DNA of 62,607 nt from NCBI GenBank assembly GCA_903867225.1, contig CAIPQN010000065.1, positions 1-62,607 on the forward strand, given 5' to 3'. Position numbers and translations under genes: made by a program. Within the stretch, counting starts at the first letter, position 1. Every line of letters starts with the position of its first letter. The stretch is from an uncultured Pseudomonadota bacterium (lineage in GTDB: Bacteria; Pseudomonadota; Gammaproteobacteria; Methylococcales; Methylomonadaceae). Of the stretch, positions 48,475-59,120 are shown piece by piece. The notes beneath the pieces are model-generated. The model made no database searches, was not told where the DNA came from, and saw only the letters and a list, made by a program, of their open reading frames with translations.

Positions 48475-49770
48475 TTACAAGCGATTTTCTTTGATTTCAA
48501 CGAAGGCTTCATCGCGTAATTTTCGCATCCACAATTCAGTTTCTTCTTCAATTTTGCGTTTGCGAATGGCATCACGGACTTGGTTCTTTTTGAATTCCGC
48601 GCTGTTATCTCGATTTTCGCGGTCTAAAACTTGAATAATATGCCAGCCAAATTGCGTTTGAACGGGGTCGCTAATTTCGTTAATTTTTAATTTAGTCATT
48701 GCTTCTTCAAACGGTTTAACCAATGCACCCGATTCTACCCAATCCAGCGAACCACCTTTAATTGCTGAACCTTTATCGTCCGAATTGGCACGCGCCAATG
48801 TTCCAAAATCGTCGCCACTTGAAATACGCTCTTTCAATGTCCAAGCGCGTTTGCTTGCTTCTGCATCGTCCACAAGCTCATTGGTTTTAATCAAAATATG
48901 GCGTACTTTTGTTTTAACAACGGTGTGACCGTCAGCCAATCCTTTGAGTTCGAGCATTTTAATAATGTGAAAACCGCTTGGACTTCGCAGTGGCTCAGAA
49001 ATGTCACCTTGACGTAATTTTCCAACTTCACCGACAAATAATGTTGGCATATCTTTCAATGTTCGCCAGCCTAAATCACCACCTTTGAGCGCGTTTCCGT
49101 CATTAGATTCAGCTATCGCAGATTGAGAAAAATCTTGTCCAGAGCGTAATTTTTTCACTAACTCATTGGCTCTTTCTTGGGCTTTTTGAATTGCGTTTGA
49201 CGAGGCACCTTCGGGCAATGCAATTAAAATATGCCCCAAATGATATTGAACCAAATCTTCGCCGACTTTACCTTGAGTTTCTAAATAATGTTCCACTTCG
49301 CGGTCAGTCACTTTGATTCGTCCGCCAATTTCACGTTGGCGCAATTCATTGACGACGATTTCATTTTTCATATTTTCCAAAAACGCTGCGTAACTCATGC
49401 CCTGTTTTTCGAGTTCAACACGAAATTCTTCGGGTGACATATTGTTACGCTTTGCAATGTCCGCCGCAGACGAATTCAACATTTCTTCGCTGATATTGAT
49501 GCCTGCTTTTTCTGCGAGTTGACGCTGTAATTTATCAATAATCATCCGCTCTAAAACTTGATGACGCAAAATCGATAAGGGCGGCAGCGGTGACTTGCTT
49601 GCAGCAATGCGTTGTTCAATAGTTGAAACTTCTTTTTGTAATTCATTTTCCAAAATTACGTCGTCTTCAACGACTGCAACGATATTATCTAACACTTCGG
49701 CGAATGCGAAAGTAGGAAAAAGTAACGCGCCACAAAGGAAGGCGATTTGCTGATTTTTCTTTTTGTTCAT
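48475..49770 (-). CDS. surA: periplasmic peptidyl-prolyl isomerase and chaperone SurA
   Basis: A 431-residue outer-membrane-protein chaperone. A signal peptide (about 1-24) precedes the SurA N-terminal domain (DNIVAVVEDDVILENEL). Two parvulin domains follow (GEDLVQYHLGHILIAL and KTKVRHILIKTNELVD, each with DLGW/LDWV segments). Its start overlaps the lptD stop by one base. surA-lptD is the standard pair. Confidence 0.96.
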   Translation of the reverse strand: MNKKKNQQIAFLCGALLFPTFAFAEVLDNIVAVVEDDVILENELQKEVSTIEQRIAASKSPLPPLSILRHQVLERMIIDKLQRQLAEKAGINISEEMLNSSAADIAKRNNMSPEEFRVELEKQGMSYAAFLENMKNEIVVNELRQREIGGRIKVTDREVEHYLETQGKVGEDLVQYHLGHILIALPEGASSNAIQKAQERANELVKKLRSGQDFSQSAIAESNDGNALKGGDLGWRTLKDMPTLFVGEVGKLRQGDISEPLRSPSGFHIIKMLELKGLADGHTVVKTKVRHILIKTNELVDDAEASKRAWTLKERISSGDDFGTLARANSDDKGSAIKGGSLDWVESGALVKPFEEAMTKLKINEISDPVQTQFGWHIIQVLDRENRDNSAEFKKNQVRDAIRKRKIEEETELWMRKLRDEAFVEIKENRL

Positions 49771-52601
49771 TATTGCGTTGACCGATAACCGTAAATGTTT
49801 TGTTCTAAGAATGTGTCTAATTTTTCGCCCATGCCCGTTAAACCTTTGAGTTCGACTTGGAAAAATACGCCTGTTTGACTGGTGCCTTGTATATCTGCAT
49901 CACTGGCAAAAACGTTTAAATTGTTGAGATAACGTCGTCCCACTACGCGGAATTTCCAGCAACAATTTTCTTTTTCAACACCGAAAAAACTTTCTTGCGT
50001 TGAATTGTAAAGTAGCGAGTATTGCCAACGTCCAATCGCTGACCAATTATCGTAAATCGGATAATGAAACGACACGTCAGTTTGGGAAATGCCTGTTGAA
50101 ACACTTTGCGTAACATTCGCCAACGTGTTTTCACGATAACGATAACCCAAATTCAAAATTTCGTTGGGCTGATTGGTTAAATGTAAAATGGCTTTGCCGC
50201 GACTAATATCAGCAGTTTGTGGATTCCATTGCAAACCCGAATCAATTGAAACGTGGTCGTTAATTCGTGTACTTAATTCACCAATGATATTTGAAAAACG
50301 ACTGGTTTCAGGTGCAAAAAATTTGGAATTACCATCTGTATCTTTTTCCACTTCACCCGTTTTGGGATTTATCACTGGCATCGTAACGTTTCTATCTTGA
50401 AAATAAACGATGTTTCCTAAACTAAATTTTGCTCGTTCTTTGCCTGTTTGCTCGTCAATCAAACGCGAAGTAATCGCCGTTGTAACTTGATTTGCGTCTT
50501 GCATTCGGTCGATGCCGCTAAAACGATTTTCACGAAATAACGTGTTAAACCACATATCATAAACAGCTGTATCAAAAATCTGAATATCGTTTTGATTGAT
50601 GCGCGGAATGTATAAATAAAATAAACGTGGCTCTAACGTATTTAAAAATCCTTTGCCACCTAAATTCAAATTACGCTCAAACGTCATACCGCTGTCAGTT
50701 GAAAAAATCGGTAACGTGCGCGAAATTTGTGAAGAATAACTGGGGTCTAAAGGCTTGCTTAAAAAGTAATTGGTATATTGCAATGAAACTTTCGGCGTAA
50801 CGTAAGCACTCGCCGATTGCATCGGTATACTAATCGACGGCTTTATATTGCTACGTTGTCCATTTTGCAAACTGGTATGTTGAAAATAAACAAATTCATT
50901 TTCCATCGCAACATTTATTGGCACAGGTAATTGATCAAAAGCGTGTTTCAAATTCACATTAATTTGCGGCAATTTGCGATAAGGCAATTTTTCGCCCGTC
51001 AGATATTTATCGATGGATTGATAATTTTCCACTCGTCCAACTGCGCTAATTTCATCGCCGTAATACCCCACATCCGCCTGACTTTTTAAATAACTAAAAT
51101 TCGGCATACTCAACGCGCTGCCCAACTCTGCAAAATAATTTTTATCGGAAACGAAATTCAAATCCGCATTTGCTTGAATTCGGTCTGTGAATTTTGTGGT
51201 GTTTTTCATTGACGCAAAAAAGCGTGGTTTATCTTGTCGCAAATAATCATTCGGTAACACTTCTACACTGGTTTGACCTTGTGAAGATTCAGTCAAATAA
51301 CGAAATTCACCCGCAAGTAAAATGCCGCGTTTGGTTAAATAACGCGGTCTAAATGTTGCGTCATAATTTTCTGCGATATTGAAATAATACGGCGTACTGA
51401 TATTGAAACCGCTACGTTGTGTTGAACCAAATGATGGCGCGAGAAACCCTGAAGTTCGACGGCTATCGGTTGGAAATGCTAAATACGGTGAATAAAAAAC
51501 AGGCGCACCTTTGAATTCTAGCCACGCATTTTTAGCCGAGCCGCGTCCTTCTTCTTTGTCGATTTCTAATTCGGAAGCGTGAATCACCCAATCTTGATTT
51601 CCTGTTGGGCAACTGGTGTAAGCGACATCTTGATAACGTGAGATGTTTTTACTATCACGATAAACTGCTCCTGCATGACCACGCAATGGCGCACTTGGCG
51701 CAATAAAAAGTACATCGCGTAATTTTGCTTGATCGTTTGATAAATTAAATGTCGCCGCATTGGTGTGAACAGACATATCGTCATCGCTGTAATAAACGTC
51801 GCCTTGAACATCTAACTTTCCTGCCACGCTGTCGTAATTCGCCGCATTGGAGGACATTTGTTGATCGGCACGGTCAATGTGAACATTGCCAAAATAACTA
51901 CTGATTTCGTTTTCAAAAATTTCAGAATAATTCGATTTCACGTTAATTGGCGAGTGCGTGCGTTCACCTTTATTTGAAATTATTGGAATTTGTTTTGGTG
52001 CGTTGGGATTGGTGCAATGTTGCCACGGGTCGATTTTGAGTTGCGATTTTAAAACGTCAAACGTCTGTTCCTGCGTGGTATCAAAAGCCGCTGGAAAAAT
52101 ACTTAAACCGCGTGAATTATCACTTTTTGTCGAAACGCTTTTAATCTCTGCGACACTTTCGCGCTCAGGGTTTTCGGTTGAATTTGATTTTTTAGTTTGC
52201 TGACAATTCCATTCACTACTTTTTGCATCTGCACCACATTGCCATTCACCAGATGTTGGGGCAGTTGAATTTTCTGTTTGAATCGAAACAGGACGTAGCT
52301 TTTCAACTTCTTTGACAATCACTTTTTCAATCGGCGGTAGCGCGATAATTGGTGTCACTTGTTTTTCAACTTCAATGGGTACCGCTGTTTCAGCCGTTTT
52401 TTGAACAGCTATCGGTTCAGGCGTAATAATCGGAGTTTCAATTTGAGTGGTTGGTACAGGTTCAGCAGATTTTGTGTCTCCACTACAAACCCATTCTTTT
52501 CCGTCTTTACTTTGTTCGCAATTCCACGCCGAAGCATTTGTCGCAGCTTCGCTGGCATAGGATAAGGTAGATAATAAAAGTAAGAATAAAGGTCGTTGCA
52601 T
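49770..52601 (-). CDS. lptD: LPS-assembly outer membrane protein LptD
   Basis: A 943-residue beta-barrel that inserts lipopolysaccharide into the outer leaflet with LptE. A signal peptide is followed by a Val/Glu/Pro-rich, probably unstructured stretch with repeated W-x-C-x(1-2)-Q-type motifs. An OstA jelly-roll (NYDSVAGKLDVQGDVYYSDD) and barrel strands follow (GFLAPSFGSTQRSGF, GTSQTGVFFQVELKGL). Cys residues for the inter-domain disulfides are present. It is longer than E. coli LptD (784), mainly because of the N-terminal extension. It is divergent from the amgK-like gene. Confidence 0.94.
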   Translation of the reverse strand: MQRPLFLLLLSTLSYASEAATNASAWNCEQSKDGKEWVCSGDTKSAEPVPTTQIETPIITPEPIAVQKTAETAVPIEVEKQVTPIIALPPIEKVIVKEVEKLRPVSIQTENSTAPTSGEWQCGADAKSSEWNCQQTKKSNSTENPERESVAEIKSVSTKSDNSRGLSIFPAAFDTTQEQTFDVLKSQLKIDPWQHCTNPNAPKQIPIISNKGERTHSPINVKSNYSEIFENEISSYFGNVHIDRADQQMSSNAANYDSVAGKLDVQGDVYYSDDDMSVHTNAATFNLSNDQAKLRDVLFIAPSAPLRGHAGAVYRDSKNISRYQDVAYTSCPTGNQDWVIHASELEIDKEEGRGSAKNAWLEFKGAPVFYSPYLAFPTDSRRTSGFLAPSFGSTQRSGFNISTPYYFNIAENYDATFRPRYLTKRGILLAGEFRYLTESSQGQTSVEVLPNDYLRQDKPRFFASMKNTTKFTDRIQANADLNFVSDKNYFAELGSALSMPNFSYLKSQADVGYYGDEISAVGRVENYQSIDKYLTGEKLPYRKLPQINVNLKHAFDQLPVPINVAMENEFVYFQHTSLQNGQRSNIKPSISIPMQSASAYVTPKVSLQYTNYFLSKPLDPSYSSQISRTLPIFSTDSGMTFERNLNLGGKGFLNTLEPRLFYLYIPRINQNDIQIFDTAVYDMWFNTLFRENRFSGIDRMQDANQVTTAITSRLIDEQTGKERAKFSLGNIVYFQDRNVTMPVINPKTGEVEKDTDGNSKFFAPETSRFSNIIGELSTRINDHVSIDSGLQWNPQTADISRGKAILHLTNQPNEILNLGYRYRENTLANVTQSVSTGISQTDVSFHYPIYDNWSAIGRWQYSLLYNSTQESFFGVEKENCCWKFRVVGRRYLNNLNVFASDADIQGTSQTGVFFQVELKGLTGMGEKLDTFLEQNIYGYRSTQ

Positions 52602-52702
52602 AGAGGGGATTTAAGTCTAAATAGCTAAGTGATGATAGAATGCAGGAGTGCTTTTGAGCGGCATTTTAACCTATTTTGACCACTGCATTCTAACTAAACA
52701 AC

Positions 52703-53713
52703 ATGATTTTAAATGATTTGAGAATAATAACGTTGCTAGATTGGCTCGAAAACGATTGTCTTTTTAATGTAGAGAATTGTGAATCCGCTTCAAATGATGC
52801 GAGTTTTCGGCGATATTTTCGTGTGACGATTGACGGTGAAACCTTCATTGCAATGGATGCGCCGCCTGATAAAGAAGATATTGCACCCTTTATGAGGATT
52901 GCGAATTTGTTTAAACAAGCCAATGTGAACACGCCTAAATTATTGCAACATAACGCAGCGGAAGGTTTTCTTTTATTAGAAGATTTTGGTTCGCAATGGT
53001 TGCTTGATAAATTGAATAACGACACCGCAACCGAACTTTATGGACGTGCATTACGCGATTTGTTGCCATTACATACGCATAAAAATTTGTTGAATGCCGA
53101 TTTACCAAGTTACGACGAAACATTATTGCGTCGTGAAATGGCGTTGTTTGAAGAATGGTTTGTCGAGCAATTTTTAGATTCTGAATTGCCGCCAAATCTG
53201 TGGGAAAACGTGCAACGTATTTTGATTGATTCAGCGTTGGAACAACCTACCGTTTGTGTACATCGAGACTATCATTCGCGTAATTTAATGGTTTTGCCAA
53301 ATGGTGAATTAGGCGTTTTGGATTTTCAAGATGCAGTGCTGGGCGCGTTGACGTATGACATCGTTTCATTATTGCGCGATTGTTATATCGACTGGTCAGA
53401 TGAACAGATTGAAATGTGGCTGTGTGATTATTTTCAGCAATTACAAACAGCGAACGTGGTTAAATGTGATTTCATACAATTTAAACGCTGGTTTGATTTA
53501 ATGGGAATGCAGCGGCATTTGAAAGTGTGTGGTATTTTTGCGCGATTACATTTGCGTGATGATAAATCCGAGTATTTAAAATCCATTCCGCGTACTTTGA
53601 ATTATATTATCAACGTTTGTGGCGCGTATTCAGAATTGAGTGAATTCCAACAGTTTTTGGAGCAACAAATTCTTCCTGAATGGCAAAAACAATTTTCACT
53701 TTTAGGACTATGA
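52703..53713 (+). CDS. amgK: AmgK-like sugar kinase (aminoglycoside phosphotransferase family)
   Basis: A 336-residue kinase-fold protein. Catalytic [14 protein letters not shown] (His-Arg-Asp loop, near residue 193) and [23 protein letters not shown] (metal-binding Asp) are conserved, as is FRRYFRV near the N-terminus. AmgK phosphorylates N-acetylmuramate and N-acetylglucosamine in cell-wall recycling. The usual partner murU does not follow; hisE comes next after 1 base. Its place upstream beside lptD matches that of many gammaproteobacterial homologues. Confidence 0.85.
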   Translation: MILNDLRIITLLDWLENDCLFNVENCESASNDASFRRYFRVTIDGETFIAMDAPPDKEDIAPFMRIANLFKQANVNTPKLLQHNAAEGFLLLEDFGSQWLLDKLNNDTATELYGRALRDLLPLHTHKNLLNADLPSYDETLLRREMALFEEWFVEQFLDSELPPNLWENVQRILIDSALEQPTVCVHRDYHSRNLMVLPNGELGVLDFQDAVLGALTYDIVSLLRDCYIDWSDEQIEMWLCDYFQQLQTANVVKCDFIQFKRWFDLMGMQRHLKVCGIFARLHLRDDKSEYLKSIPRTLNYIINVCGAYSELSEFQQFLEQQILPEWQKQFSLLGL

Positions 53714-53714
53714 A

Positions 53715-54035
53715 ATGAACAATACGTTAATACAACTCGCTCAAGTTTTAGAGCAGCGCAAAGAACAAACAGCTGATAAATCTTACGTTGCTAGTTTGTA
53801 TGAAAAAGGCTTGAATTCGATTTTGAAAAAAATCGGTGAAGAAGCCGCCGAAGTTATCATTGCTGCAAAAGATGGTGATGCAGAGCAAATTATTTATGAA
53901 ACAGCAGATTTATGGTTTCACTGCATGGTTTTATTGGCACAACAAGGTTTGAATCCCAGCGATGTTTTAGATGAATTAAATCGCCGTTTTGGCTTATCGG
54001 GTTTGGATGAAAAAGCCCAACGTGAACAGAAATAG
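53715..54035 (+). CDS. hisE: phosphoribosyl-ATP pyrophosphatase
   Basis: A 106-residue MazG-fold enzyme of histidine synthesis. [29 protein letters not shown] carries the EExxE metal motif, shown here in part, and [18 protein letters not shown] is conserved. hisI and the rest of the pathway are elsewhere. Confidence 0.95.
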   Translation: MNNTLIQLAQVLEQRKEQTADKSYVASLYEKGLNSILKKIGEEAAEVIIAAKDGDAEQIIYETADLWFHCMVLLAQQGLNPSDVLDELNRRFGLSGLDEKAQREQK

Positions 54036-54044
54036 GAGAAAAAA

Positions 54045-54293
54045 ATGCACTTTAGCGTGATGCAATTAGCCTTAATTTTAGGCATTATCATTTTGTTATT
54101 TGGCACTAAAAAATTAACCAATGTCGGCGGTGATGTCGGCGCAGCAATTCGCAATTTTCGTTCTGAAATGAAAAGAGGACAAGGCGAATCTGACGAAATA
54201 CACGAAGACGACAAAGATAAAATCATCGAAGGTGAAACGGTAAAACCTACCGCTGCGCCTTATAAGTTCAAGAAAAAAGACGACGCGAAATGA
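54045..54293 (+). CDS. tatA: twin-arginine translocase subunit TatA
   Basis: An 82-residue protein with an N-terminal membrane helix (ALILGIIILLFGTKKL), the conserved FG hinge and an amphipathic helix (VGAAIRNFRSEMKRG), then a hydrophilic tail. A GGAG ribosome site precedes it. hisE-tatA order is common in gammaproteobacteria, but tatB and tatC, which normally follow, are not here; ubiX overlaps its end by 4 bases. Confidence 0.94.
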   Translation: MHFSVMQLALILGIIILLFGTKKLTNVGGDVGAAIRNFRSEMKRGQGESDEIHEDDKDKIIEGETVKPTAAPYKFKKKDDAK

Positions 54294-54865
54294 GTGTAAA
54301 AAAACGCTTAATCATTGCGATTACTGGCGCGACAGGTGCAATTTATGGCGTGCGAATGTTGCAAGTTTTACAAACTCAACCTGAATGGGAAACACATTTA
54401 GTTATTTCGTCTGCGGGTTTGGTAAATCTAAAACATGAACTTGATATGACCCGTAATGATTTAAACGCGTTAGCTGATGTAACGCACGGCATTCATGACA
54501 TTGCAGCGACGATTGCCAGCGGTGGTTTTAAAACAGAAGGTATGATTGTTGCGCCGTGTTCCATGAAAACCTTGGCAGCCGTCGCACATGGTTTTGGTGA
54601 TAATTTAATTTCCCGTGGCGCGGATGTGGTACTGAAAGAACGTCGTCGATTGGTGATGATGCCACGCGAAACACCGTTGCATTTAGTACATATTCGGAAC
54701 ATGGGTATTGTCACAGAAATGGGCGGGATTATGTTTCCACCGATGCCAGCGTTTTACAGCAAAACAGATTCATTGATGGCAATGGTGAATGAAACAGTCG
54801 GACGGATTTTGGATATGTTTGGCGTAGATGTAACGGGACTTTATACGCCGTGGGAAGGTTTGTGA
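54290..54865 (+). CDS. ubiX: flavin prenyltransferase UbiX
   Basis: A 191-residue enzyme that prenylates FMN to make the cofactor of UbiD. IAITGATGAIYGVRML opens the protein; APCSMKTLAAVAHGFGDNLISR and VMMPRETPLHLVHIRNM are family signatures. Its partner ubiD is at 15348 in this window. Confidence 0.97.
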   Translation: MSVKKRLIIAITGATGAIYGVRMLQVLQTQPEWETHLVISSAGLVNLKHELDMTRNDLNALADVTHGIHDIAATIASGGFKTEGMIVAPCSMKTLAAVAHGFGDNLISRGADVVLKERRRLVMMPRETPLHLVHIRNMGIVTEMGGIMFPPMPAFYSKTDSLMAMVNETVGRILDMFGVDVTGLYTPWEGL

Positions 54866-54978
54866 TAAAAATTATAGTTTTTGCTGAAAAATAAAATATC
54901 AGATTTTCGGGCTTTGATTTATCTAGCTTTCAGAGCATCAATAAAAGTAGTAACACCTACCCATGCGACTAAAAACTT

Positions 54979-56298
54979 ATGAGTAATCACGACGAAATTA
55001 ACAACAAAGAAACCATTTTAAATGTGCGTGGCGTACTTGCGCGGCATCGTTTAGTTGAAGAATTGGTGCGAAAACAAAATTTAGTGGAGTTACAACGTCT
55101 ACTTGATCAACTCGATGCTCAGTCGATGGCACAAATGTTGGAAATATTTTCTCCCGAAGATAGACAAATTATTTGGGATTTAATTGCTGAACCACAAAAA
55201 GAAGAAATTTTAATCGTGATGCCGTATGACACACGGGTTGAATTGGCAGCAGATTTTCGGGCGCGTAATCGAAATATGGTGATTCGGATTTTCGATTTAC
55301 ACGAAGGTTTATTAAGACAAATTCCTATCGAAACGAAAGCCGATTTAGCCCACGCAAAACCCATTTGGATTGATTTAGTGATGCCCGAAGATGAACATTT
55401 AAATTGGGCGCAAGATGTATTTGGCGTGGATTTACCGAATCCTAAAGAATTAACCGATTTAGAAACAAGTGCGCGATTTTACGTTGAGGATAATGGCGAA
55501 GTGCATTTACATTCTGATTTTTTGCTCGACCGCAAAGATGCGTCACGCAACATTGCGGTGGCGTTTGTGTTAAAAAAAGACATTTTATTTTCAGTTCGTA
55601 GCGAAGAATTACCCGCTTTTCGATTGCAGCGTTTACGCGCCCGCGCTGAGTCAGATTACATTTCAAACGCGAAAGATTTGCTGCTTGATTTATATGCCGC
55701 CGATGTTGAGTATTCCGCGAATGCGCTCGAAGATATTTACATGGAATTAGAAGGCGTCGGACGGCAGGTTTTCAAATCATATATGACAGACGAAGAAGCG
55801 GCGAAAATTCTGGCTGCGATCGCGGAAGAAGAAGATTTAAACGGGCGGATTCGGCGAAATGTATTGGATACACGCCGAGCGTTATCGTTTTTAATGCGAG
55901 GTAAATTTTTATCTGAAACTCAACATGAAGATGTGCGCGAAATTTTGCGTGACATTGAATCGCTTGATGGTCACACGTCTTTTTTGGTAAATAAAATTAA
56001 CTTCCAAATGGACGCAACGGTCGGTTTTATTAACGTGAATCAAAATAAAGATTTGAAGCGATTAACTGTAATTAGTTTGGTTTTTATGCCATTGAATGTG
56101 ATTGCAGGAATTGGTGGAATGTCAGAATTTTCGATGATGACAGCGGGCATTCCTTGGCAAATGGCATACAGTGGTTTGCTAACTGGATTGGCGTTTGTAT
56201 CGTGGTTGACGTTTATGGGCGTGCAGTTTTTTGAACGCCGCAAAATTAGACGCTTATCAATGGCAAGTCGTACAAATCATAAAATTCAAACTCGATGA
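54979..56298 (+). CDS. CorA-like divalent cation transporter with MgtE-type N-terminal domain
   Basis: A 439-residue protein. Residues about 20-120 look like the MgtE cytoplasmic N-domain helices ([35 protein letters not shown]). The rest follows the CorA plan, with [19 protein letters not shown], a long cytoplasmic helical funnel and two C-terminal membrane helices. The selectivity motif, GMN in CorA, reads GMS here ([12 protein letters not shown]). It is preceded by a 113-base gap after ubiX and its stop overlaps the start of the next gene (ATGA). The transported ion is uncertain. Confidence 0.86.
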   Translation: MSNHDEINNKETILNVRGVLARHRLVEELVRKQNLVELQRLLDQLDAQSMAQMLEIFSPEDRQIIWDLIAEPQKEEILIVMPYDTRVELAADFRARNRNMVIRIFDLHEGLLRQIPIETKADLAHAKPIWIDLVMPEDEHLNWAQDVFGVDLPNPKELTDLETSARFYVEDNGEVHLHSDFLLDRKDASRNIAVAFVLKKDILFSVRSEELPAFRLQRLRARAESDYISNAKDLLLDLYAADVEYSANALEDIYMELEGVGRQVFKSYMTDEEAAKILAAIAEEEDLNGRIRRNVLDTRRALSFLMRGKFLSETQHEDVREILRDIESLDGHTSFLVNKINFQMDATVGFINVNQNKDLKRLTVISLVFMPLNVIAGIGGMSEFSMMTAGIPWQMAYSGLLTGLAFVSWLTFMGVQFFERRKIRRLSMASRTNHKIQTR

Positions 56299-58301
56299 AT
56301 GTCTGGTTAATCGTCGCTACATCAGGGCGAATGCTTGCACAAGCGGCGCAGCGTGAAGGATTTGATGTATTAGTGATTGATTGTTTTGCTGATATTGATA
56401 CTTCGCGTTATGCAAAAAAAATAGTGCGAGTTGATTCTCTTTCGATTAAAAATCTGACTACCGCTTTGAATGAATTTACAAATTATGAAATCGCTGGTGT
56501 AGTTTATGGTAGCGGTTTTGAAACGTGCGTTGAGAGTCTATATTTTTTAGAAAAGCGTTTTAACGTTGCAGGAAATTCTGCTGCTGTTTTTGAATCTGTG
56601 CAAAATAAACAGACATTTTTTGCGGCGTTAGATTCACTAAAAATTCCGTATCCTGAAACACATTTTTCTTTTCCAAATGAATCAAAAAATTGGCTTTCCA
56701 AACCGCTTCGAGGTCAAGGCGGCGTTGGTATCAATTCACAAAAAAAAGATATTTATTGGCAACATTTTTACGATGGGCAAGCGGGTTCAGTTTTATTTTT
56801 AGCGAACGGTAAAACCGCCACAATTATTGGTTTTAATAGACAATGGACGCGAGATGATTTTCTATTTTTGGGTATTTCAAATCACAGTGATTTAACCGAT
56901 TTGCAAAAAACGCAGATTTATTCGTGGCTACAATCCATCGTTGTGCATTTCAATTTACGCGGATTAAATTCATTGGATTTTATACAAACTGAAAATGAAG
57001 TTTTTGTTTTGGAAGTCAATCCACGTCCGTCTGCAAGTATGCAACTTTATAACGCATTATTGTTTAAAGCACATTTGACGCTAAAAACGGAACTTTCTCG
57101 AATAACAGATTTTTCTGCGTATCAAATTATTTACGCTTATCAGACAATCATCATTCCAAAAAATTTTGTGTGGTTAGAATCTTGTCAAGATTTACCGCCT
57201 ACAGGCGTGATAATTCACAAAAAACAACCTATTTGCAGTATGATTGCGATTGAGAAAACCTCTAACTTAGTATTAAAAAAGCTAAAAATTAACATTCAAA
57301 AATTAGAAGGAAATTTAACGATGAAACAAGCAAGTGTGAATAAACTTACTCAACCTTTAGTTCAAGAACTTATCGAAAATGCAGCGAAGTTGCGTGTCGG
57401 TGTTGAGGTTTTGGAAAATGGTTGCACCGTAATTGATGCGGGAATTAAACACACGGGTGGATTAGAAGCAGGACGAATTATTGCTGAAATTTGTTTAGGC
57501 GGCATGGGAACGGTATCGATTTCACATAGTTCATACACCACAAATTGGCCTTTATCGGTAAATGTTCACACTGGCAATCCCGTTTTAGGTTGTTTAGGTA
57601 GTCAATATGCAGGCTGGAGTTTGTCACATGAAAAATACTACGCACTCGGTTCAGGTCCTGCGCGTGCAATGGCGACTAAACAAAAAGAAGGGCAAACAAT
57701 TCCAGTTGAAGAACTGTATCAAGAGTTGGCGTATCACGATGAAGCCGATGCAGCGACATTGGTGATTGAAAACGATGCGATTCCACCCCTTGCAATTATT
57801 GAAAAAGTAGCCGCCGCGTGTGGTATTTCACCAGCGAAATTAACGATTATCGTCACGCCTACAAGCAGTTTAGCGGGTGGTGTTCAAGTTGTGGCACGCG
57901 TTTTAGAAGTTGCAATGCACAAAGCACACGCTTTACATTTTCCATTAGAAAACATTATTGATGGCAGCGGTTCTGCGCCAATTTGTCCGCCGCATCCGAA
58001 TTTTGTCAAAGCGATGGGGCGCACTAATGATGCAATTTTATTTGCAGGTCAAGTGCATTTATTTGTAAAAGGTAGTGATGAAGCGGCTGAAAAATTGGCA
58101 AAAGAATTACCAAGTTCAACATCAAAAGATTATGGCAAACCGTTTGCGGAAATTTTTAAAGCCTGCGATTACGACTTTTTCAAAATCGATGCAATGCTAT
58201 TTAGTCCCGCCAGTGTGATTGTTACAGCAGTTGAATCGGGTAAAAGTTTCCGTGCAGGTCAGTTGGATAATGCGTTGTTGGATTTATCGTTTGGGGCGTA
58301 A
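56295..58301 (+). CDS. mch: OrfY-like ATP-grasp protein fused to methenyl-tetrahydromethanopterin cyclohydrolase
   Basis: One 668-residue frame. Residues 1 to about 341 are an ATP-grasp protein of the OrfY type found near C1 genes of methylotrophs ([13 protein letters not shown], then [17 protein letters not shown]). Residues 342-668 are a complete Mch, beginning [17 protein letters not shown], with [18 protein letters not shown] and [13 protein letters not shown]. Mch closes and opens the methenyl bridge of H4MPT in formaldehyde oxidation. An AGAAGGAAA ribosome site sits before the internal ATG at 57319, so a separate Mch may also be made. OrfY-mch neighbours are usual; loss of the stop codon between them is odd. 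Confidence 0.9.
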   Translation: MNVWLIVATSGRMLAQAAQREGFDVLVIDCFADIDTSRYAKKIVRVDSLSIKNLTTALNEFTNYEIAGVVYGSGFETCVESLYFLEKRFNVAGNSAAVFESVQNKQTFFAALDSLKIPYPETHFSFPNESKNWLSKPLRGQGGVGINSQKKDIYWQHFYDGQAGSVLFLANGKTATIIGFNRQWTRDDFLFLGISNHSDLTDLQKTQIYSWLQSIVVHFNLRGLNSLDFIQTENEVFVLEVNPRPSASMQLYNALLFKAHLTLKTELSRITDFSAYQIIYAYQTIIIPKNFVWLESCQDLPPTGVIIHKKQPICSMIAIEKTSNLVLKKLKINIQKLEGNLTMKQASVNKLTQPLVQELIENAAKLRVGVEVLENGCTVIDAGIKHTGGLEAGRIIAEICLGGMGTVSISHSSYTTNWPLSVNVHTGNPVLGCLGSQYAGWSLSHEKYYALGSGPARAMATKQKEGQTIPVEELYQELAYHDEADAATLVIENDAIPPLAIIEKVAAACGISPAKLTIIVTPTSSLAGGVQVVARVLEVAMHKAHALHFPLENIIDGSGSAPICPPHPNFVKAMGRTNDAILFAGQVHLFVKGSDEAAEKLAKELPSSTSKDYGKPFAEIFKACDYDFFKIDAMLFSPASVIVTAVESGKSFRAGQLDNALLDLSFGA

Positions 58302-58315
58302 AAATTAGCAACGAT

Positions 58316-59113
58316 TTAAAAATTAGCTGAATTCAAACGTTTTGCTTCATTCCAAAGCGCGTCTAATTCGTCTAATTTACATTCTTTTAAAACACGTCCC
58401 GATGCAGCGACGTGTTTTTCAATGTAATGAAAACGTTTAGAAAATTTTTGAGTGCTTTGTTTTAAGGCGATTTCAGGATTAACGTTTAAATGTCGTGCTA
58501 AATTCACCACGACCAATAATAAATCACCAATTTCTTCTTGAATATGCGCTTGATTGCCTGATTCCCACGCTTCTTTGACTTCGTCTAATTCTTCCAAAAC
58601 TTTGTCGAAAACGGGCGGCACTGTTTTCCAATCAAAACCATGTTGTGCGGCTCTATCTTGAATTTTTTCGCATTCTAAAAGGGCTGGCAGTGAACGCGCC
58701 ACGCCAGATAAAACACTTTTTGATTCGGGATTTTTTTCTTTACGCTCATCTGCTTTGGACTGTTCCCACGCGGCATGACGTTCGGCATCAGTTTCAAAAA
58801 CAGCATCCGCGAAAACGTGAGGATGACGACGAATCAATTTATCTGCAATCGATTCAGCAACTTGTTCAAACGAAAACAAGCCGCGCTCATTGGCAATTTG
58901 CGAATGAAACACGACTTGTAATAATAAATCACCTAATTCAGAACGCAAATCCTCTAAATCTTCACGCTCAATAGCATCAACTACTTCATAGGCTTCTTCG
59001 ATAACGTAAGGAATTAAACTGGCAAAATCTTGTTTAACATCCCACGCACAACCCGTTTCAGGGTGACGCAACTGCGCCATAATATCGAGCAAATTTTGCG
59101 TATTGTTAAGCAT
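58316..59113 (-). CDS. mazG: nucleoside triphosphate pyrophosphohydrolase MazG
   Basis: A 265-residue house-cleaning hydrolase of (d)NTPs. Two MazG modules are visible: EEAYEVVDAIEREDLEDLRSELGDLLLQVVFH and the second around LDEVKEAWESGN, with EEIGDLLLVVVNLARHLN. The EExxE and DLL metal motifs are intact. Length equals E. coli MazG (263). It is the last gene after gcvH, dgkA and the kinase gene. Confidence 0.96.
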   Translation of the reverse strand: MLNNTQNLLDIMAQLRHPETGCAWDVKQDFASLIPYVIEEAYEVVDAIEREDLEDLRSELGDLLLQVVFHSQIANERGLFSFEQVAESIADKLIRRHPHVFADAVFETDAERHAAWEQSKADERKEKNPESKSVLSGVARSLPALLECEKIQDRAAQHGFDWKTVPPVFDKVLEELDEVKEAWESGNQAHIQEEIGDLLLVVVNLARHLNVNPEIALKQSTQKFSKRFHYIEKHVAASGRVLKECKLDELDALWNEAKRLNSANF

Positions 59114-59120
59114 GAATTAT

